This document shows positions 33,864 to 41,504 of a stretch of 61,295 bases of DNA, piece after piece (positions within the stretch are counted from its first letter, which is position 1; each line of letters begins with the position of its first letter). The position numbers were made by a program, and so were the translations under genes. The notes under the pieces were generated by a model that was not told the origin of the DNA, did not search any database, and worked only from the letters and a program-made list of their open reading frames with translations. This DNA is from Acidobacteriota bacterium (GTDB taxonomy: Bacteria > Acidobacteriota > Thermoanaerobaculia > UBA5066 > Gp7-AA6), in assembly GCA_027307335.1 (NCBI GenBank), contig DAHUXD010000029.1, positions 1 through 61,295 on the forward strand. Direction: 5' to 3'.

Positions 33864-34547
33864 CTACGTCAAGCGACGAAGAATCCCTGAGAGCGTAGAA
33901 GGAGACCACGAACGCGAGCCCGTCTTCGTCGTGATCCCGCGCTCGCGGAGGCGCGAAGCGATCTCGGCCAGCGATAGACCTTCGTCGCTGAGACGCCTTA
34001 TCAGACCGAGGGTCTTCTGCTCGGGCACGTTCTCGACGAGCCCGGCATCCCCCTCGAGGTCGAAGCCGTACGGGATGCGGCCGGAGATCCTGCGCCCCTT
34101 CGAGCGTAGATGCGCGAGCCCCATGCGGGTCCGTTCACTCGCGATATCGGCCTCGAGGGCCGCGATCGCCGCGAGGACCGTGTAGAAACAGCGGCCCATC
34201 GCGGTCCCGGTGTCGATCGACTCCGACAGGCTCACGAGGGCGACCCCGCCTTCCTCGAGCCGCTTCGCGATCGCGAGGGCGTCCGCCGTACTACGGGCGA
34301 GCCTCGAGAGGCTGTAAACGATGAGGGACGATCCCGGGCGACCCTCGACGGCCGCGAGGGCCTTCGCGAGCCCCGGGCGGTTCTTCGTCTTCGTCCCGGA
34401 GACGCCCGCGTCCTCGTGAATCACGGTCGCCCCGCGCTCGAGGAGGAGCTTCTTCTGCGCCTCGAGGGAGACGCCCTCGGCGACCTGCCCGGCCGTCGAG
34501 ACTCGCGCATAGCCGACCCGGACCGGAGATCCCTTCCTCGTCTTCAT
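33864..34547 (-). CDS. small serine recombinase (resolvase/invertase type)
   Basis: The 227-residue protein has the catalytic domain (VGYARVSTAGQ with Ser17, SLIVYSLSRLARSTADALAI, AALEADIASERTRMGL) and a short C-terminal Recombinase-like segment (LADIAS-type helix: LSLAEIASRLRERGITTKTG, SPSTLSGILRRLT) rather than the zinc ribbon and coiled coil of large recombinases. It could resolve dimers or invert DNA. A 24-bp palindrome with a central TG dinucleotide lies 15-38 bp upstream of its ATG. Confidence 0.88.
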   Translation of the reverse strand: MKTRKGSPVRVGYARVSTAGQVAEGVSLEAQKKLLLERGATVIHEDAGVSGTKTKNRPGLAKALAAVEGRPGSSLIVYSLSRLARSTADALAIAKRLEEGGVALVSLSESIDTGTAMGRCFYTVLAAIAALEADIASERTRMGLAHLRSKGRRISGRIPYGFDLEGDAGLVENVPEQKTLGLIRRLSDEGLSLAEIASRLRERGITTKTGSRSWSPSTLSGILRRLT

Positions 34548-34561
34548 GCGGCCATTTTATC

Positions 34562-34585
34562 ATACGTGACCGTGCGGTCACGTAT
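34562..34585. promoter_or_regulatory. 24-bp palindrome with TG centre, candidate recombination or operator site
   Basis: Two perfect 11-bp arms (ATACGTGACCG and CGGTCACGTAT) flank the dinucleotide TG. Serine recombinases cut around a 2-bp asymmetric centre between inverted half-sites, which is what this looks like, although a simple autoregulatory operator is equally possible. Confidence 0.5.
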
Positions 34586-34607
34586 ATCGGCCCCGAGAGG
34601 TTGCCGG

Positions 34608-34874
34608 TTACAGGGCCTCGCCCCGGGCGATCGCCCACTTCGGCCAGCGGGCACGAATCACGGCCCGGACCTCCTCCGCCGTGATCCTCCTGCCCGGGCC
34701 GCCGCTCCTTCGGGCCGCTTCCCGGAGGTTCGCCGCGATCGCCTCGGCCGTATGGCGGGGGCGGAGGCGGAGCCCGGCGACGAGCCGGGCATTCCGGCCG
34801 CCTCCCGCGACCATCAGGCGGGCTCGAGCCTGAATCCGGGCGACGAGGAGCGGGTCGTCGAGGTTCGTCTTCAT
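34608..34874 (-). CDS. 88-residue protein, unknown
   Basis: From ATG 34874: MKTNLDDPLLVARIQARARL, MVAGGGRNARLVAGLRLRPR and a terminal basic helix (TAEEVRAVIRARWPKWAIAR). Highly basic with helical pattern, possibly nucleic-acid binding. It follows the tyrosine recombinase by about 85 bp. No relative recognised. Confidence 0.5.
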   Translation of the reverse strand: MKTNLDDPLLVARIQARARLMVAGGGRNARLVAGLRLRPRHTAEAIAANLREAARRSGGPGRRITAEEVRAVIRARWPKWAIARGEAL

Positions 34875-34959
34875 TCCAGAGTTCCGTAATATCCAAACCG
34901 CTTCAGAAATACCGAGGCGGCAAGCGGGCAGCACCGAGAAGAAATAGACCCTCGAAGAA

Positions 34960-36018
34960 TCAGTCTTTACCGATCCCGGAGCCGTAGACCCGGCCCGAGC
35001 CCTTCCGACTACGCCCGCCGGGACGGACCGCGTCCTCCGAGAGCCCGAGCCCGCGAGCTTCGGGCAGGGTCGCAAGCGACTCGAATCGGCGACGGTGTTC
35101 TCCGGCCGCTTTCACGTACCGGCGAACGGTCTGAAGGTCCCGGTGCCGGAGAAGAATCGCGACGTCCTCGATCCGCATTCCGCCCTCGACGGCGTGAGTC
35201 GCCCGCGAGCTTCGGAGGGCGTGTGGGGTCAAGCGGCGGCCGACCCGGTGAAGACCGGCGATCCGAACGCATCGGTCGAAGACGGCCGCGCACGCCCGCG
35301 ACGAGAGCCCGAACAGGGAATCGCCGCGACGACCGACCGACGACCGGGTCGCCTTCCACGCGAGCAGGGCCCGGGACGCAACGGGGCCGAGGTACAGGGG
35401 ACGACTCGGCCGCCTCGAGGTCTTCGACGAGCGGATCACGATCGCGAGGTTCCCGTCGCGGCCGTCGGGGGCGAGAACGTCGGAGACCCGGAGCCCGGCC
35501 GCCTCGGAGACCCGAAGGGCCGCCGCATACGAGACCATTAGAAGGGCGAGGTCCCGCTCGGCGATCCCGGCCGCTCGTTCCGCTCGCCGTGCGAAGAACT
35601 TGTCGGGCTCCCGCTTCCCCTGCGTCACCTTCTGCCCGGCGGCGGCCGCGTAGAGCTTCGAGAGTTCCTTCGGCGACAGGACGACGACCTCGGGGTCGTC
35701 TCGATCCCCCCGGGGGAGCTTCACGGCGCGAGCGTGCGATTTCGGAAGGAGGTCCCGATCGACGGCCCACTCCTCGAAGCTCTTGATCGCCGCGAGCCGG
35801 GTCGAGATCGTAGAGGGCGCGAGCCCGGCGATCTGCATCCGGCGAACGAAGTCGTCGAACGTCGCGAGCTTGACGTCGGCCGCGTAGTCCGTCACGCCCG
35901 CATCGCGCACGAAGGCGAGGACGTCCCGCCGATACGCTCGAGCCGTCGCGACCGACTTCCATCCCGGGCCGGTCGACCACGCGGCCCATTGTTCGACGAG
36001 AGTCTCGGAGGCCGTCAC
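34960..36018 (-). CDS. tyrosine recombinase (XerC/D-like integrase)
   Basis: The 352-residue protein has an N-terminal SAM-like core-binding domain (ARAYRRDVLAFVRDAGVTDY, STISTRLAAIKSFEEWAVDR) and a catalytic domain with the family residues in order: Arg in AALRVSEAAGLRVSDV, Lys in RSSKTSRR, H-x-x-R in LTPHALRSSRATH, His in LLRHRDLQ and the nucleophilic Tyr in VRRYVKAAGE. GTG start overlapping the upstream stop (GTGA). It lies at the opposite end of the element from the large serine recombinase, so either enzyme could be the integrase. Confidence 0.93.
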   Translation of the reverse strand: MTASETLVEQWAAWSTGPGWKSVATARAYRRDVLAFVRDAGVTDYAADVKLATFDDFVRRMQIAGLAPSTISTRLAAIKSFEEWAVDRDLLPKSHARAVKLPRGDRDDPEVVVLSPKELSKLYAAAAGQKVTQGKREPDKFFARRAERAAGIAERDLALLMVSYAAALRVSEAAGLRVSDVLAPDGRDGNLAIVIRSSKTSRRPSRPLYLGPVASRALLAWKATRSSVGRRGDSLFGLSSRACAAVFDRCVRIAGLHRVGRRLTPHALRSSRATHAVEGGMRIEDVAILLRHRDLQTVRRYVKAAGEHRRRFESLATLPEARGLGLSEDAVRPGGRSRKGSGRVYGSGIGKD

Positions 36019-36317
36019 GACGGCGGCCCTACAAGAAAGGAAATCTCCTCGGTGCGATCGAGGCGCATCGCGAAGGAGGTCGCGGAGTCGATCGAGGGGA
36101 AGACGAAGGGGCGGACGATCTCGTCGTCCGATCTGATCGAGGGTTCCTCGGCACCTCCGAGACTCCCGGCGAGGTCCCTGATCTCGTCGAGGACCCGGCG
36201 AGGGGCGTCGAGGGCCGTGTAGACGGTCACGATCCGGGGCCTCGGCGGCGAACGGCGGGCGCGGTTCTCCGAGCGGGCGCGGCCGTACTGTTTCTCGAGG
36301 CGGCGGGCGTTCCTCAC
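36015..36317 (-). CDS. 100-residue protein at the right end of the element, unknown
   Basis: MRNARRLEKQYGRARSENRA, then RPRIVTVYTALDAPRRVLDE, a polar middle (GGAEEPSIRSDDEIVRPFVF) and TEEISFLVGPPS. The basic start could bind DNA. GTG start; the TGA that overlaps it belongs to the frame that would continue from the serine recombinase across a circular attachment site. Its own stop overlaps the integrase GTG. Not recognised. Confidence 0.6.
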   Translation of the reverse strand: MRNARRLEKQYGRARSENRARRSPPRPRIVTVYTALDAPRRVLDEIRDLAGSLGGAEEPSIRSDDEIVRPFVFPSIDSATSFAMRLDRTEEISFLVGPPS

Positions 36318-36388
36318 GAAGTCCTCCGAACCTGCCGGAGGGCCGCGAGGGCCGCCACGGCGATTAGAATGGCGAGTTCGTGCCCGCG

Positions 36389-36404
36389 CCCGTTGGGGCC
36401 GCCA
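36389..36404. repeat. attachment-site core, right copy
   Basis: Second perfect copy of CCCGTTGGGGCCGCCA. It is a detached tRNA 3' end with no cloverleaf upstream, as expected for the displaced chromosomal end after integration. Chromosomal sequence resumes at 36405, 77 bp before the octahaem cytochrome gene. Confidence 0.9.
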
Positions 36405-36481
36405 CTCGAGCCTTCCCTTATGACGCCGCTCATATTGGGCCTATCGTGGTTTGAAGTAGCGTGTCCCCGGAGGATCCCGCG

Positions 36482-37876
36482 ATGAGCACGAACCGGCGAC
36501 TCTGGGAGTGTGTCCTCGCGATGCTCGTCATCGGAACGGGCGTCGCCGGCGCGCAGACGAAAACGAAGAAGACGGCCGCCAAACCTGCTTCGGCGGTGGT
36601 GGTGCCCGCCGAGAGCCGCGCCTGCGTCACGTGCCACGAGCAGAAGACGCCGGGCATCGTCGCGCAGTGGCACGGGAGCGCGCACGCGAAGCAGGGCGTC
36701 GCGTGTCTCGAGTGTCACGGCGCCGCCGCGAGCGATCCGGGAGCCTTCACGCACGAGGGCGCGACGATCATCACGGTCGTGACGCCGAACCAGTGCGCCG
36801 CGTGCCACGGGGACATCGTGGCCGAGAACTCGCGCAGCCACCACGCGGCGGCGGCCTCGTTCATCGGCTCGCTCGACAACGTTCTCGGCGAGGTCGTCGA
36901 GGGGCGGCTCGCCGCCGTCAACGGATGCTGGCAGTGCCACGGCTCGACCGTCGCAATTCTGAAGAACCCGGACGGCTCGATCCGGACGAAGCCCGACGGC
37001 GCGCCGATGCTCGACCCGACGACATGGCCGAACACCGGGATCGGCCGCGTCAACCTCGACGGGTCGCTCGGCTCGTGCACCGCCTGCCACAGCCGCCACT
37101 CCTTCTCCAAGGCGATGGCGCGGCAGCCCGAGGTGTGCGGCAAGTGCCACATGGGGCCCGACCATCCCCAGGCGGAGATCTACGCCGAGAGCAAGCACGG
37201 CATCGCCTACCGGACCCAGATGTCCGAGATGCACCTGGATTCCGACCGGTGGATCGTCGGCGTGGACTACACGGCCGCGCCGACGTGCTCGACCTGCCAC
37301 ATGTCCGCGACGAAGGACCAGCGCGTGACGCACGACGTGGGCGCGCGCATCTCGTGGACGCTGCGTCCCGTCGTCTCGAAGAAGCTCGAGAAGTGGGAGG
37401 CCAAGCGCGAGGCCATGAAGGGTGTCTGCGACTCGTGCCACACTCCGGACTTCATCGACGCCTTCTACAAGACCTACGACGCGACGGTCGACCTGTGGAA
37501 CACCAAGTTCGCGGTACCGGCGACCTCGGTGATGACGGCGCTGCGAGAGGCGGGAAAGATCTCGCCCACGCCGTTCGACGACGAGATCGAGTGGACGTAC
37601 TACCGGCTCTGGCATCACGAGGGACGTCGGGCGCGGATGGGCGCCTCGATGCAGGGCCCCGACTACACGCAGTGGCACGGCTTCTTCGAGGCGGCCGAGA
37701 ACTTCTACATGAAGTTCCTGCCCCAGGCCAGGGAGGCGGCGAAGGGCGACCCGAAGGTGCTGGCCGCGATCGAAGCGGTCGAGAACGACCGGCCGAACCT
37801 GTGGAAGAAGGGCCTGTCGCCCGAGGAGCGGCAGAAGATCGACGAGTTCTACAAGGAGCGCTACGGGGAGCACTGA
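36482..37876 (+). CDS. octahaem c-type cytochrome, hydroxylamine oxidoreductase family
   Basis: A Sec leader (ECVLAMLVIGTGVAGA) is followed by eight C-x2-C-H haem sites (CVTCH, CLECH, CAACH, CWQCH, CTACH, CGKCH, CSTCH, CDSCH). YAESKHGIAYRT and LWHHEGRRARMGASMQGPDY, TQWHGFFE match the HAO family, in which a tyrosine in the latter region cross-links haem 4 in the oxidising enzymes. Relatives without that cross-link reduce nitrite or hydroxylamine. Which applies cannot be told here. ATG after GGAGGATCCCGCG. It lies immediately outside the element. Confidence 0.88.
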   Translation: MSTNRRLWECVLAMLVIGTGVAGAQTKTKKTAAKPASAVVVPAESRACVTCHEQKTPGIVAQWHGSAHAKQGVACLECHGAAASDPGAFTHEGATIITVVTPNQCAACHGDIVAENSRSHHAAAASFIGSLDNVLGEVVEGRLAAVNGCWQCHGSTVAILKNPDGSIRTKPDGAPMLDPTTWPNTGIGRVNLDGSLGSCTACHSRHSFSKAMARQPEVCGKCHMGPDHPQAEIYAESKHGIAYRTQMSEMHLDSDRWIVGVDYTAAPTCSTCHMSATKDQRVTHDVGARISWTLRPVVSKKLEKWEAKREAMKGVCDSCHTPDFIDAFYKTYDATVDLWNTKFAVPATSVMTALREAGKISPTPFDDEIEWTYYRLWHHEGRRARMGASMQGPDYTQWHGFFEAAENFYMKFLPQAREAAKGDPKVLAAIEAVENDRPNLWKKGLSPEERQKIDEFYKERYGEH

Positions 37877-37934
37877 GGCGACGTCCGCGGAGCGCGGGGC
37901 CTGACTGGAGGCCTCGACCGGTTACACTTCCGCG

Positions 37935-38789
37935 ATGTCTCTCGTTCAGGCGGTGATTCTCGGGGCCCTGCAGGGCCTCACGGAATTCCTGCCGGTCTCG
38001 TCGACCGCGCACCTCTACCTCGCGCAGGCGCTCATGGGCATCCGCAACGACGAGATCGCGCTCTCCTTCGACATCGTGCTGCACCTCGGGACCGTGGCGG
38101 CGCTGCTCGTCGCGCTGCGCCCCGAGCTCCTCCGGATGTCCGAGGAGGCCTGGCTCCGGGCGCGCCGCGAGCCCGTCCGCGACCCCGCCGCGCGCGCGAT
38201 GCTGCTGCCCCTCGTGGTCGGGACGATTCCGGGGGTGCTGGCCGGTCTCTTTCTCCTGAAGCGCATCGAGCGCGTCCGCTCCGTGGGCCTGATCGGCGCC
38301 TCCATGCTCGTGGCGTGCGCCTACTTCTTCTTCGCGGAGCGCGCGCCCGCACGGCGGAGCGCGGCGCCGCGCGAGCTGGCCGACCTCGACTCGCGCGACG
38401 GATTCTGGATCGGCGTGGCGCAGGCCGCCGCCGGACTGATGGCGGGGTTTTCGCGCTCCGGCTTCACGATCGCAACGGGCAAGCTTCGCGGCTTCCGGCG
38501 CGACGACGCGGCTCGCTTCTCGTTCCTTCTCGCGCTGCCCATCATCCTCGGCGCCGGTGCGAAGGCCCTGCTCGACCTGCGCAAGGCGCCGGGGCCGTCG
38601 GTCGGCGTCGTGGCCCTCGCGGCCGGCTTCGTCGCGGCGGCCGCCGTCGGGTTTGCGGCGATCGAGGGGCTGCTGCGCTTCCTCCGCACGCACTCGCTGC
38701 GCCCGTTCGGCATCTACCTGGGGGCCCTCGGTCTGCTGCTGCTCGCCGCGTCGGCGTTCCCCGGCATGGCGCCGTTTCCGGCGCGCTGA
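37935..38789 (+). CDS. uppP: undecaprenyl-diphosphatase UppP/BacA
   Basis: The 284-residue polytopic protein has ILGALQGLTEFLPVSSTAHL at the N-terminus, the first catalytic loop, and MAGFSRSGFTIATG, the second catalytic loop (usually PG-x-SRS; here AG-F-SRS). It removes a phosphate from undecaprenyl-PP to recycle the peptidoglycan carrier. About eight membrane helices. Short 58-bp gap after the cytochrome gene, but co-transcription is not necessary functionally. Confidence 0.93.
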   Translation: MSLVQAVILGALQGLTEFLPVSSTAHLYLAQALMGIRNDEIALSFDIVLHLGTVAALLVALRPELLRMSEEAWLRARREPVRDPAARAMLLPLVVGTIPGVLAGLFLLKRIERVRSVGLIGASMLVACAYFFFAERAPARRSAAPRELADLDSRDGFWIGVAQAAAGLMAGFSRSGFTIATGKLRGFRRDDAARFSFLLALPIILGAGAKALLDLRKAPGPSVGVVALAAGFVAAAAVGFAAIEGLLRFLRTHSLRPFGIYLGALGLLLLAASAFPGMAPFPAR

Positions 38790-38813
38790 ATTCCGGAAAT
38801 GCGATACTGAGTC

Positions 38814-39206
38814 ATGCAGAGATCGAATCCATCGACGATCGCGGCGACAGCCCTGTCGGTTCTCCTGGCTGGAATCGGCTGCGCGCAGAGCCAGGCGTAC
38901 CAGAAGACGCTCGACGACGCCAACACGAAGGGCAAATACAAGGTTCGTCTGACGACCAACGGGGAGACCATCGCCGGGACCTGTAAGTTCATGGGCAACA
39001 TCGAACCGGGCCAGGACCCGGTCGGTGGGATCCCGAAGGACCAGTACGCGGATTACTTCCGGGTGCACGCCGTCCTCATGGGAGCCGACACGGTGGTCGT
39101 CAAGGCCGAGGGGAAAGTCGGCGAGGCCTACGTCTGCGGGCCGGCCCCGCTGAATCCCGACGGCACGGTCCGCACGTCGTTCGACACGCCGCCGCAGCAC
39201 CCCTGA
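38814..39206 (+). CDS. small exported protein, DUF4156-like
   Basis: 130 residues with a signal peptide (TIAATALSVLLAGIGCAQSQ), possibly a lipoprotein although the -3 position of the lipobox is Gly. The mature part has NGETIAGTCKFMGNIEPGQD and then VHAVLMGADTVVVKAEGKVG, EAYVCGPAP. The spacing of the two cysteines and 'G-A-D/N-x-V ... G-x-A-Y-x-C' is like the DUF4156 family of outer-membrane-linked lipoproteins. By-eye identification only. Confidence 0.6.
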   Translation: MQRSNPSTIAATALSVLLAGIGCAQSQAYQKTLDDANTKGKYKVRLTTNGETIAGTCKFMGNIEPGQDPVGGIPKDQYADYFRVHAVLMGADTVVVKAEGKVGEAYVCGPAPLNPDGTVRTSFDTPPQHP

Positions 39207-39227
39207 CGGCGGCGCGGCCGGCCGCGG

Positions 39228-39260
39228 AAAAAAGGGCCCGGCCCCCGGGGGAGCCGGGCC
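39228..39260 (-). terminator. intrinsic terminator after the TonB receptor gene
   Basis: On the minus strand GGCCCGGC and GCCGGGCC (8-bp arms) flank a short loop, followed by CTTTTTT. It lies 22 bp beyond the receptor's stop and also separates it from the convergent exported-protein gene. Confidence 0.8.
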
Positions 39261-39282
39261 AACGGAGGATCCGGAGCGCGGG

Positions 39283-41448
39283 CTAGAAGCGGAAGGAGAC
39301 CTCTCCCCAGACGCGTCGGGGGAACGCCACGTAGTCTTGGGCGTCGCCGATCTCGCTCTCGCCGACGTAGTGCCGGCTGTCGCCGAGGTTGCGGCCGATG
39401 ATCGAGAACTTCGCCGGCCCCCACGTGTACGACAGGCCGGCGTCGACCTCGAAGAACGAGGGCGTGTACGCGATGTTGATCTTGTCGAACGGCCGGTGGT
39501 TCTGGTGCCGGACCGCGAACCAGCCGCCGATCCCGGAGGGCGGCCCGTAGGAGAGCCCGAAATTGTAGAGGTCCCGCGGCGTCAGCTCGAGGCGCTGGCC
39601 CGAGGCGTCCTGCAGTCCGGCGTCGGGGTCGATGAACGTGAAGACCTTGTAGAGCGCGTTGTGGTGCGCATAGCCGTAGATGAAGGCGAAGTATGGAATC
39701 TGCTTCGGCCGGTACGCGGTCGAGATCTCCATGCCCTCGAAGAGCTCCTTGCCCGCGTTGACGAGCTCGGGCTGGCCGTTGGGGCCCTGGATCGAGACGA
39801 CGAGGTTGTTGAAGATCATGTGGAAGAAGGACACGTCGACAGAAACCTGATTGTCGAGCCAGTTGCTCTTGAACCCGAACTCCTCGCTCGTCGTCCGCTC
39901 GGGCGAAAGGATCTCCGCCGACAGCACGTGCAGGTCCGGCGCCGCCGGCTTGAAGTTCGTCTTGCCCGCGAAATAGACGTTCAGGTCGTTCACGATTCCC
40001 GCTCCGCCCGTGACGACGCGCCCCAGGATCGACCCGCCGCCCGACCACTGGTCGGCGTGCTTCGTGGCCTGCGAGGCGCCCTCGTCGGTCGAGAAGACCG
40101 TCTGCGTGTCGGACGTGATGTCGTACCGGGCGCCGCCGGAGATCGTGAGGTACGGCACCGGCGTCCACTGGTCGTTGGCGTAGATCCCGATGAAGGTGCG
40201 GTCGTCCTTGAGCGTCTGGAAACCCGTGCGCGGGATGTCGGTGAGGTTCGGGACGACGACCGGGTCGATCTGGAAGTCGAAGTCGAACGTCGAACCGCTC
40301 GACTCGATGCGGCCCGTCGTGATCGCGGCGCCGCCGACGAGGCGATGGGTGCCGGCGGCCTGGAACGTCGTGATCACGTGCAGGTCGTCGTAGAGGTCCT
40401 TCTCGAGGGGTTTCAGGTCGTAGCCGTTCGAGTTGGCGATGTTCGGGTTCTCCGCGTCGATCTCGCCGACGAAGCTCTGCGCGAGCGTCGCCTGGTCCCG
40501 CGTCAGTCCGAGGACGTTCTGGAGCGACGTCGTCTTCGAGAGGGCCAGGGTGCCGCCGAGGGTCAGCGCGTACACGCGGTGGTCGACGCGCGCGCCGAGG
40601 AACTCGTAGTTGTTGTCGGGCTTGAATCCGGGGATCACTTCGCCGGTCGGCGGGTCGACCGGCAGGGGCGAGCCGAATCCCTGCTGGTTGAGGAACATCT
40701 GGTAGTTGACGAACATCGACGAGCCGTCGGCGAAGGGCACGTCGAGGCGAAAGCCGCCTCGCGTGTCCTTGTAGTCCGTGTTCGGCTGCCACCCGTCCGT
40801 GAGCTTGTCGAAGTCGCCGAACACCTTGAAGGTCGCGTTCCCGATGGGAATCGCGCTCTGCACGACGGCCCGGCCCTCGTTGAACGAGCCTCCCGCGAGC
40901 GAGACGTACGTGCCCGCCTGCCCGTGCTTGGTGAAAACCTGGACCATGCCGGCGAACGCCGAGGCGCCGTAGAGCGTCCCCTGGGGACCCTTGACGATCT
41001 CGATGTGGTCGACGTCGTTGATGTCGATCTGGGCGAGCTGGGGCAGGAATGGCCCGCCGACGGGGACGCCGTCCACCATGAAGAGCAGCGCGTCGAACTC
41101 CTTCAGGCCCCAGATGCCGACGTTCGGCTGCCGGGCGCCGTTGTCGCTGCCCATGCCGGTGTCGATGCCGACGACGTCCTGGATGGCGTCGGCGAGGTTC
41201 GTGACGCCCCGCTCGCGCAGTTGCTCGCCGGTGACGACCGACGCCTCGCCCGGGATCTCGAGCTCGCTCTCGGGAACGCGGCTGGCGGATACGACGATCG
41301 CCTCGTTGACGGGCGCCGGCGTCGGCTGAGGCGTGGGAGACGGCGTCGGCGCCTGCGCGGACGCTGAGGAAACGAAAGCGAAGAGGAGGACGGCCGGCGC
41401 GAGCGCCCGAACGAGCCGCCGTCCGCCCCGCGAGGGAACGGAATGCAT
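39283..41448 (-). CDS. TonB-dependent outer-membrane receptor
   Basis: The 721-residue protein has a signal peptide (LVRALAPAVLLFAFVSSASA), a short Thr/Pro linker and a TonB box-like VNEAIVVSASR. A plug domain follows (EQLRERGVTNLADAIQDVVG, FMVDGVPVGGPFLPQLAQID, EIVKGPQGTLYGASAFAG), then a long beta-barrel part ending in Phe (GEVSFRF), the usual outer-membrane protein signature. Import is driven by TonB/ExbBD elsewhere. The ligand is unknown; the neighbouring gene encodes a small exported protein. ATG preceded by GGAAGGGT. Confidence 0.93.
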   Translation of the reverse strand: MHSVPSRGGRRLVRALAPAVLLFAFVSSASAQAPTPSPTPQPTPAPVNEAIVVSASRVPESELEIPGEASVVTGEQLRERGVTNLADAIQDVVGIDTGMGSDNGARQPNVGIWGLKEFDALLFMVDGVPVGGPFLPQLAQIDINDVDHIEIVKGPQGTLYGASAFAGMVQVFTKHGQAGTYVSLAGGSFNEGRAVVQSAIPIGNATFKVFGDFDKLTDGWQPNTDYKDTRGGFRLDVPFADGSSMFVNYQMFLNQQGFGSPLPVDPPTGEVIPGFKPDNNYEFLGARVDHRVYALTLGGTLALSKTTSLQNVLGLTRDQATLAQSFVGEIDAENPNIANSNGYDLKPLEKDLYDDLHVITTFQAAGTHRLVGGAAITTGRIESSGSTFDFDFQIDPVVVPNLTDIPRTGFQTLKDDRTFIGIYANDQWTPVPYLTISGGARYDITSDTQTVFSTDEGASQATKHADQWSGGGSILGRVVTGGAGIVNDLNVYFAGKTNFKPAAPDLHVLSAEILSPERTTSEEFGFKSNWLDNQVSVDVSFFHMIFNNLVVSIQGPNGQPELVNAGKELFEGMEISTAYRPKQIPYFAFIYGYAHHNALYKVFTFIDPDAGLQDASGQRLELTPRDLYNFGLSYGPPSGIGGWFAVRHQNHRPFDKINIAYTPSFFEVDAGLSYTWGPAKFSIIGRNLGDSRHYVGESEIGDAQDYVAFPRRVWGEVSFRF

Positions 41449-41504
41449 GGATACCCTTCCTTTCTGTCTGAAGCGTGGAGGTTCCGCGGAGACAGGAAGG
41501 AGGT

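Larger units (their letters stand above)
18388..36404. mobile_element. about 18-kb integrated phage- or satellite-like element in tRNA-Glu
   Basis: A perfect 16-bp direct repeat, CCCGTTGGGGCCGCCA, marks both ends (18388-18403 in the tRNA and 36389-36404). Inside are three recombinases, an XRE regulator, a small- and a large-terminase-type gene, many short overlapping unknown genes, secreted repeat proteins and a restriction/defence-like cargo block. No portal, capsid, protease, tail or lysis gene is recognisable, and no conjugation or replication initiator gene either. That makes a complete prophage or a conjugative element unlikely and suggests a packaging-dependent satellite or a decayed phage. 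Core chromosomal genes resume at once on either side. Confidence 0.85.

Noticed and set aside
33522-33890. Plus-strand frames in the repeat-rich gap of the element
   Set aside because: Arg/Ser/Cys-rich composition, no start signal, direction opposite to both flanking genes.
18388-36404. Integrative conjugative element or plasmid
   Set aside because: No relaxase, type IV secretion or replication initiator gene is recognisable; terminase genes point to a phage-related origin.
36314-37873. Long minus-strand open frame opposite the octahaem cytochrome gene
   Set aside because: It is antisense to a gene with eight CxxCH motifs and has low-complexity Arg/Val/Leu sequence. Only its last 24 codons (in the element) are of interest, as the possible recombinase tail.
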